A DNA stretch of 9,564 nucleotides from Zeimonas sp044507525 (GTDB lineage: Bacteria; Pseudomonadota; Gammaproteobacteria; Burkholderiales; Burkholderiaceae_E), in NCBI GenBank assembly GCA_044507525.1, contig JBIQJM010000116.1, positions 1-9,564 of the forward strand. The letters are read 5' to 3'. The notes under the pieces were generated by a model. That model saw only the letters and a program-made list of their open reading frames with translations, had not been told where the DNA came from and did not search any database. This document shows, in pieces, positions 5,197 through 9,564 of this stretch. Every line of letters starts with the position of its first letter. Positions within the stretch are counted from its first letter, which is position 1. Made by a program: the position numbers and the translations under genes.

Positions 5197-7485
5197 ATGA
5201 GTGCGCACGCTGATCCGGCGGCGGTCGTCGCGGAGGCCGCCGTTCGGCGCTTCGCTCGCGTAGCGCTCGATGTGCCTGCCGCGCAACTCGGCGTCTCGCT
5301 TTTCGACTACGCCTTCGACGCGGCGGTCGTGGGCGACGCGGCGCTCGCCGTCGGCTCCTGGGTCGTCGTCCCGTGGGGACGTGCGCGGCGCGTCGGGCTC
5401 GTCGTCGCACTGGCCGACCGGCCCGAGATCGACGCGGCGCGCGTGCGGTCGATCGAAGGCGTGCTCGCCGAAGCGCCGGCGATGCCCCCGGCATGGTTCG
5501 CGCTCGTCGAGTTCGCGGCGCGCTACTACCACCGGGGCATCGGCGAGGTCGCGCTACCGGCGATCCCGAAGCTGTTGCGCGTGACGAGCGCGGTCGGCCG
5601 CAGCGGGGCGTCGCGCGAAGGCGCGCCCGCCGCGCGCCGCACGCGCGGCTCGGCGTTTGCGCGCGCGCGCGCCCGCTGGCAGGCGCAGGCGCAGGCGCAG
5701 GCACAGGAGCGGGAGCAGGCACAGGAGCAGGCACGTGCACACGAGCAGGCCGGGTCGCTCGCGACAGTGCCGGGCGACACCGTATCGTCGCAAACCCCCG
5801 CAACCCCTTCGCCTACCGAAGCGCAGCGCTCGGTTCTCGCCGCGCTGCGCGCGACCGACGGCCACGCGGTGCACCTGCTGCACGGCGTGACCGGCAGCGG
5901 CAAGACCGAGGTCTACCTGCACTGGCTCGCCGAGGTCCTCGCCCGCGATGCCCGCGCGCAGGTGCTCCTGCTCGTTCCCGAGATCGCGCTGACGCCGCAG
6001 CTGCACGCGCAGCTCGCCGCGCGTTTCCCGCGCGAGCGGGTCGCGCTGCTGCACAGCGAGATCGCCGACGGCGATCGCGCCGCGCACTGGCTCGCCGCCG
6101 TCGAGGGGCGCGCGCGCGTCGTGCTCGGTACGCGGCTCGCGGTGCTCGCGCCGCTGCCCGCGCTCGCCGCGATCGTCGTCGACGAGGAGCACGACGCTTC
6201 GTACAAGCAGCAGGAAGGCGTGCGCTACTCGGCGCGCGACCTCGCGATCGCCGCCGCCGCGCAGCGGGGCATCCCGATCGTGCTCGGTTCGGCGACGCCT
6301 TCGCTCGAGACCTGGTTCGCCGCGCGTCGCGGGCGCTATCGCATGCATGCGCTGCACGAACGCATCGGCCGCGCGGCGCTGCCGGCCGTCGAGTGCGTCG
6401 ACCTCGCCGGCGAGAAGCTGCGCCACTCGCTCGCGCCGCGCGTCGTCGAGGCGATCGACGCAACGCTCGCGCGCGGCGAGCAGGCGCTCGTCTTCGTCAA
6501 CCGGCGCGGCTACGCACCGGTGCTCGCGTGCGCGGCGTGCGGGTGGCTGAGCCGTTGCGCGAACTGCTCGGCCTACCGGGTGCTGCACCGGATCGGCGCC
6601 GCTGCGCGCGGCTCGGCAGCGGGCGCTGCACACCCGCCTGCCGGGCGCGGCACGCATCCGTCGCGCTACCGGCTCGTCTGCCACCATTGCGCAGCCGAGC
6701 AGATGGTTCCGCGCGCCTGCCCCGATTGCGGCAACGTCGACCTGGAGCCGCTGGGTCGGGGCACGCAGCGCATCGAGGAAGGGCTCGCCGAGCTCTTCGC
6801 GGGCCGCCGCATCGCGCGACTCGATCGCGACGTGGCGCGCCGGCGCGGTGCCGCACAGCAGGTCCTCGATGCGGCGCACGCGGGTGCCGTCGACCTGCTC
6901 GTCGGCACGCAGATGCTCGCCAAGGGGCACGATTTCCGTCGGCTGACGCTGGTCGTCGCGCTCGACGTCGACGCCGGCCTGTACGCCGCCGACTTTCGTG
7001 CGCCCGAGCGGCTGTTCGCGACGCTGATGCAGGTCGCCGGACGAGCCGGCCGCAGCGGCAGCGCGAGCCGCGTGCTGGTGCAGACGCGATTCCCCGGCCA
7101 TCCGCTGTTCGCGTTCCTCGCGCGCCACGACTACGCGGGTTTCGCCGATCGCCAGTTGTCCGAGCGGCGGGAGACGGGCCTGCCGCCGTTCCGGCACCAG
7201 GCGCTGCTGCGCGCCGAGGCGAGGCAGCTCGCCGACGCGCTCGCGTTCCTCGAGAACGCACGCGCGGTCGCGCGCGGCCTCGACGTCGCCGCGGAGGGCG
7301 TCACGGTGTTCGATGCCGTGCCGATGGCGATGAGCCGCTTGCAGGGACGCGAACGCGCGCAGCTGCTCGTCGAGGCCGAGCGTCGTGCGCCGCTGCACCG
7401 TTTCCTCTCGCGATGGATCCAGTCGCTGCGCGAGGCTCCCGCGCGCGTCGGCTGGCAGCTCGACGTCGACCCGCTGGAGATCTGA
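5197..7485 (+). CDS. priA: Primosomal replication-restart helicase PriA
   Basis: A 762-residue 3'-to-5' DNA helicase that recognises stalled or repaired forks and starts reloading of the replicative helicase. The N-terminal 3'-end-binding domain covers about 18-128 (FARVALDVPAA, LFDYAF, VVVPWGR). The superfamily-2 motor motifs are GVTGSGKTE (230-238, Lys236), DEEHD (329-333), GSATPS (364-369), GTQMLAKGHDF (570-580) and QVAGRAGR (612-619). Eight zinc-binding cysteines are present at 445, 448, 454, 457, 495, 498, 508 and 511. Two insertions stand out: an Ala/Gln/Glu-rich linker at about 161-186, and a Gly/Ala/Pro-rich loop of about 20 extra residues between Cys457 and Cys495. The protein is somewhat longer than E. 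coli PriA (about 730). The ATG at 5197 has no clear Shine-Dalgarno, but no better start lies between it and the conserved N-terminus. It converges with the reductase gene, 9 bp apart. Confidence 0.97.
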   Translation: MSAHADPAAVVAEAAVRRFARVALDVPAAQLGVSLFDYAFDAAVVGDAALAVGSWVVVPWGRARRVGLVVALADRPEIDAARVRSIEGVLAEAPAMPPAWFALVEFAARYYHRGIGEVALPAIPKLLRVTSAVGRSGASREGAPAARRTRGSAFARARARWQAQAQAQAQEREQAQEQARAHEQAGSLATVPGDTVSSQTPATPSPTEAQRSVLAALRATDGHAVHLLHGVTGSGKTEVYLHWLAEVLARDARAQVLLLVPEIALTPQLHAQLAARFPRERVALLHSEIADGDRAAHWLAAVEGRARVVLGTRLAVLAPLPALAAIVVDEEHDASYKQQEGVRYSARDLAIAAAAQRGIPIVLGSATPSLETWFAARRGRYRMHALHERIGRAALPAVECVDLAGEKLRHSLAPRVVEAIDATLARGEQALVFVNRRGYAPVLACAACGWLSRCANCSAYRVLHRIGAAARGSAAGAAHPPAGRGTHPSRYRLVCHHCAAEQMVPRACPDCGNVDLEPLGRGTQRIEEGLAELFAGRRIARLDRDVARRRGAAQQVLDAAHAGAVDLLVGTQMLAKGHDFRRLTLVVALDVDAGLYAADFRAPERLFATLMQVAGRAGRSGSASRVLVQTRFPGHPLFAFLARHDYAGFADRQLSERRETGLPPFRHQALLRAEARQLADALAFLENARAVARGLDVAAEGVTVFDAVPMAMSRLQGRERAQLLVEAERRAPLHRFLSRWIQSLREAPARVGWQLDVDPLEI
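5680..5733 (+). repeat. Hexanucleotide tandem repeat inside priA
   Basis: Nine consecutive 6-bp units of the form CAGGCG or CAGGAG: three exact CAGGCG copies, then variants CAGGCA, CAGGAG, CGGGAG, CAGGCA, CAGGAG and CAGGCA. The period is a multiple of three, so copy-number change keeps the reading frame. The tract encodes the Gln-Ala/Gln-Glu linker between the DNA-binding and helicase domains of PriA. Confidence 0.85.
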
Positions 7486-7494
7486 ACGGCTTCG

Positions 7495-8091
7495 CTAGCG
7501 CGCGCGCCGCCCGAGCGCGCGCATGCGCTCGAAGCTCTTCTCGTGCCGCTTGCGCCCGCCGCCGTCGACCATGCCGATCAGCGTCTGGCGCACCGGATGC
7601 AGCCCGCAGAACGCGAGCACGTTGCGCTCGAGTCCGCGCACGCCGTGCGCGAAGAAATACCATTGGTAGAGCGGCGCCGGCATGCCCATCGTCACGACGA
7701 CGCGTGCCGATCGCCCGCGCAGCGCGCGTTTCCAGTTCCCCTGCTCGCCCGCTTCGATCGCGAAGCCGGGGCGCAGCACCTGCTCGAGGAAGGCCTTGAC
7801 GAGCGCGGGCATCGTGCCGAGCCACAGCGGAAAGAACAGCACCACGTGCTGCGACCACCGGATCGCTTCCTGCGCCGTCGCCAGCGACGCGGGCAGCTCG
7901 CCGGAGGTCCACTCCTCCTTGGAGCGCAGCAGCGGGAAGTCGAGCTTGCCGATCTCGACGCGCCGCAGCGAGTGGCCGGCCTCGCGGGCGCCTTCGGCGT
8001 AGGCCTCGGCGAGCGCATGGCCCAGGCGTGCCGGGCTGGGGTCGGGGTGCCCTTGCAGCAGGACGATGTTGCGCGGGCTCGCGGTGCTCAT
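7495..8091 (-). CDS. Flavodoxin-fold NAD(P)H-dependent quinone oxidoreductase
   Basis: A 198-residue cytosolic protein of the flavodoxin_2 / NAD(P)H dehydrogenase (quinone) family, relatives of KefF and MdaB, which use FMN or FAD to reduce quinones or similar acceptors by two electrons. Seen in the sequence: a first beta strand and phosphate-binding loop NIVLLQGHPDPSP (8-20), VVLFFPLWLGTMPALVKAF (83-101), which is the core strand and flavin-contact loop, and TMGMPAPLYQWYF (134-146). The length is typical. The natural acceptor cannot be read from sequence. The start ATG overlaps the stop of the thioesterase gene as ATGA (8088-8091), so the two are probably translationally coupled. The frame is open further upstream, but the thioesterase occupies that DNA. 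It converges with priA, and its C-terminal codons contain a GC-repeat hairpin. Confidence 0.9.
   Translation of the reverse strand: MSTASPRNIVLLQGHPDPSPARLGHALAEAYAEGAREAGHSLRRVEIGKLDFPLLRSKEEWTSGELPASLATAQEAIRWSQHVVLFFPLWLGTMPALVKAFLEQVLRPGFAIEAGEQGNWKRALRGRSARVVVTMGMPAPLYQWYFFAHGVRGLERNVLAFCGLHPVRQTLIGMVDGGGRKRHEKSFERMRALGRRAR
7500..7522. terminator. GC-repeat hairpin at the priA / reductase convergence
   Basis: Two GCGCGCGC blocks, 7500-7507 (written CGCGCGCG or GCGCGCGC by register within the 10-bp run 7498-7507) and 7515-7522, can form an 8-bp stem around a loop of about 7 nt. The hairpin begins about 15 nt past the priA stop and lies within the last codons of the reductase. No T-run follows. 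It may end priA transcripts, but such GC runs are also common by chance in this genome. Confidence 0.2.
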
Positions 8092-8495
8092 GGCGCCGCG
8101 ATGACGAGCTGCGACTGCGTGACGACGGCGCACAGTCGACCGTTTTCGCCGCGGATCAGCGTCTGCCAGACCATCGTCGTGCGCCCGCGGTGAAACGCCG
8201 TGCACTCGGCCTCGACGTGGCTGCCGAGCGGCGCCGCGGCGAGGAACTTCGTGCTCGAGTCGATCGTCGTCGTCCGCGCCCCCTTCGGCAGGTTCACGAA
8301 GGTGCCGACCGCGCCGAGCGTGTCGGCCAATGCCATCATCGCGCCTCCGTGCAGCACGTCGCCCGCGGTGCACAGCTCGCGACGCACCGGCATGCGCGCG
8401 CGCACCCGCTCGGCGTCGATCTCCAGCCACTCGATGCCGAGCGTGTCGGGGAACAGCCCGGCGAGCATGTTGCGCAGCGTTTCGGGGTCGAGCAT
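8088..8495 (-). CDS. PaaI-family hotdog-fold acyl-CoA thioesterase
   Basis: A 135-residue enzyme expected to hydrolyse acyl-CoA thioesters. The family signature LHGGAMMALADTLGAVG (48-64) includes His49-Gly-Gly and the catalytic Asp58. Upstream is the usual DTLGIEWLEID (17-27), and the fold closes with RGRTTMVWQT (103-112) and VVTQSQLVI (124-132). The frame extends upstream to a TTG at 8531, which would add 12 Arg-rich residues. I prefer the ATG at 8495 because the family usually begins MLDPE and because a promoter at 8503-8531 would start transcription right at this ATG. There is no Shine-Dalgarno. It overlaps the reductase gene by 4 bp and is divergent from the branched-chain 2-oxoacid dehydrogenase gene, whose products are short branched acyl-CoAs. 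These could be substrates, but that is only an inference from position. Confidence 0.92.
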   Translation of the reverse strand: MLDPETLRNMLAGLFPDTLGIEWLEIDAERVRARMPVRRELCTAGDVLHGGAMMALADTLGAVGTFVNLPKGARTTTIDSSTKFLAAAPLGSHVEAECTAFHRGRTTMVWQTLIRGENGRLCAVVTQSQLVIAAP

Positions 8496-8502
8496 CGCTG
8501 CG

Positions 8503-8531
8503 AGGCTATGACGCCCGCGCGCGCGGGTCAA
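8503..8531 (-). promoter_or_regulatory. Candidate sigma-70 promoter for the thioesterase-reductase operon
   Basis: On the minus strand TTGACC (complement of 8526-8531, five of six matches to TTGACA) is followed after exactly 17 bp by TAGCCT (complement of 8503-8508, three of six). The expected start falls at about 8495-8496, the ATG itself, giving a leaderless mRNA. The spacer is largely filled by the 14-bp palindrome CCCGCGCGCGCGGG (8514-8527). Confidence 0.45.
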
Positions 8532-8623
8532 ATGGCCAGACTCCGACTCGGGCTACGGGTCTTCGTTTTTCTGGCACGATCGTTCGCGCTGGTGTTCCTT
8601 CTCGAGGGATTGCCGGATCGACC

Positions 8624-9564
8624 ATGGCCGCGTCCGAACCGCTTCGCTTCTACGTCCCCGAGCCCGCCGTGCGCCCGGGCGACCAGCCCGATTTCTCGAA
8701 CGTGAAGATCGCCGAAGCCGGTTCGGTCGCGCGTCCTCCGATCGACGTCGACTCCGAATCGATCCGCGGCCACGCGTACTCGATCATCCGCGTGCTGAAT
8801 CGCCAGGGCGAGGCGGTCGGCCCGTGGGCGGGCCTGCTCTCCGACGAACAGCTCGTCGAGGGCCTGCGCGACATGCTCGTGCTGCGCGCCTTCGATGCGC
8901 GCATGCTGATGGCGCAGCGCCAGGGCAAGACCTCGTTCTACATGCAGCACATGGGCGAGGAGGCGGTGAGCTGCGCGTTCCGCAAGGCGCAGCGCAAGGG
9001 CGACATGAACTTCCCCACCTACCGCCAGGCGGGGCTGCTGATCGCCGACGGCTATCCGGTCTTCGACCTGATGTGCCAGATCTACTCCAACGAGCGCGAT
9101 CCGCTGAAGGGCCGGCAGATGCCGGTGCTCTATTCGTCGCGCGAGCACGGATTCTTCTCGCTGTCGGGGAACCTGGGCACGCAGTTCGTGCAGGCGGTCG
9201 GCTGGGCGATGGCTTCGGCGATCCGTCGCGACACGCGCATCGCGGCCGGCTGGATCGGCGACGGCGCCACGGCCGAGTCCGACTTCCACGCGGCGCTCGT
9301 CTTCGCGTCCACCTATCGCGCGCCGGTCGTGCTGAACATCGTCAACAACCAGTGGGCGATCTCCACCTTCCAGGGCATCGCGCGCGGCGGCTCGGGCACC
9401 TTCGCGGCACGCGGGCTCGGCTTCGGCATCCCGGCGCTGCGCGTCGACGGCAACGACTATCTCGCCGTCCACGCGGTCGCGCAGTGGGCGAACGAGCGGG
9501 CGCGCGGCAATCTCGGGCCGACGCTGATCGAGCACGTCACCTATCGCGTCGGCGCGCATTCGAC
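8624..9564 (+). CDS. bkdA1: Branched-chain 2-oxoacid dehydrogenase E1 alpha subunit (partial, cut by window edge)
   Basis: The first 313 residues of a protein of about 410. It closely resembles Pseudomonas BkdA1, the E1 alpha subunit of the complex that oxidatively decarboxylates 2-oxoacids from Val, Leu and Ile to branched acyl-CoAs. Landmarks are the long N-terminal extension (PLRFYVPEPAVRPGDQPDFS, 6-25), MAQRQGKTSFYMQ (95-107), FPTYRQ, SNERDPLKGRQMP, and SGNLGTQFVQAVGWAMASAI. The thiamine-diphosphate motif runs from GDGATAESDFH (212-222) to NNQW (241-244). The ATG matches the family start. The nearest purine-rich site, GAGGGA (8604-8609), is 14 nt away, so ribosome binding looks weak. Genes for E1 beta, E2 and E3 are expected to follow to the right of the window. 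It is divergent from the thioesterase gene, with a 128-bp gap. Plain pyruvate or acetoin E1 alpha is less likely, since those lack this N-terminal extension. Confidence 0.95.
   Translation, partial: MAASEPLRFYVPEPAVRPGDQPDFSNVKIAEAGSVARPPIDVDSESIRGHAYSIIRVLNRQGEAVGPWAGLLSDEQLVEGLRDMLVLRAFDARMLMAQRQGKTSFYMQHMGEEAVSCAFRKAQRKGDMNFPTYRQAGLLIADGYPVFDLMCQIYSNERDPLKGRQMPVLYSSREHGFFSLSGNLGTQFVQAVGWAMASAIRRDTRIAAGWIGDGATAESDFHAALVFASTYRAPVVLNIVNNQWAISTFQGIARGGSGTFAARGLGFGIPALRVDGNDYLAVHAVAQWANERARGNLGPTLIEHVTYRVGAHS

Noticed and set aside
4944..5213. An 89-codon plus-strand frame in the hemE-priA gap
   Set aside because: It overlaps the priA start, has no Shine-Dalgarno or family resemblance, and its DNA is taken up by the DnaA-like sites and palindromes.
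5554..7398. A 614-codon minus-strand open frame antisense to priA
   Set aside because: It lies entirely inside priA, shows no recognisable domain, and is explained by high-GC codon bias in the opposing gene.
5373..7799. An 808-codon plus-strand open frame in the +2 frame over priA
   Set aside because: It is a frame-shifted shadow of PriA rich in Arg and Ala, and continues into the antisense of the reductase gene.
8496..8531. TTG start at 8531 giving a 147-residue thioesterase
   Set aside because: The added 12 residues are Arg-rich and unlike the family, and the candidate promoter would lie inside the coding sequence; the ATG at 8495 fits better.
8572..8588. Sigma-54-like promoter (TGGCAC then TTCGC) ahead of bkdA1
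   Set aside because: The TGGCAC half is perfect, but the GC of the -12 element is 11 rather than 10 bases from the GG, and TTCGC is not TTGCA/T. Some bkd operons do use sigma-54, so it was considered, but the spacing rules against it.

Overview
The window reads as chromosomal DNA of a very GC-rich betaproteobacterium, most likely of the order Burkholderiales. The grounds are the strong G/C bias at third codon positions, the close resemblance of HemE, PriA, the phasin-like protein and the BkdA1-type E1 alpha subunit to proteins I know from that group and from pseudomonads, and the hemE-priA neighbourhood, which I recall as common there. G+C was judged by eye, not computed. I see no insertion sequence, prophage, tRNA, rRNA or CRISPR array.

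Layout. (1) Positions 66-1568, minus strand: a tight four-gene operon of small inner-membrane proteins. A DUF883/ElaB-YqjD-type protein comes first, then a holin-superfamily-III/YqjE-type protein, then two unassigned membrane proteins. The order recalls E. coli yqjD-yqjE-yqjK. (2) Positions 1706-2188, plus strand: a phasin-like protein divergent from that operon. (3) Positions 2208-2780, minus strand: folE, GTP cyclohydrolase I. (4) Positions 2899-4869, plus strand: an AraC-family regulator followed after 9 bp by hemE, which starts with GTG and lies directly behind a TAGAAT box. (5) Positions 4870-5196: the only gene-free stretch over 300 bp. It is visibly richer in A/T and holds one perfect DnaA box (TTATGCACA), two near-boxes in tandem, and several small palindromes and hairpins. 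(6) Positions 5197-7485, plus strand: priA, the replication-restart helicase, with two low-complexity insertions. (7) Positions 7495-8495, minus strand: a PaaI-type thioesterase and a flavodoxin-fold quinone reductase, with overlapping ATGA stop/start codons. (8) Position 8624 to the right edge, plus strand: the first 313 codons of the E1 alpha subunit of branched-chain 2-oxoacid dehydrogenase.

Most genes are core metabolism (folate/pterin, haem, branched-chain amino acid breakdown) or replication restart. The less ordinary items are the DnaA-box-like cluster in front of priA, two genes (hemE and the thioesterase) whose best promoters predict leaderless mRNAs, and the membrane-protein operon whose last two members I cannot assign. 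I found no convincing undescribed multi-gene system; the hemE-priA intergenic region is the best candidate for follow-up.
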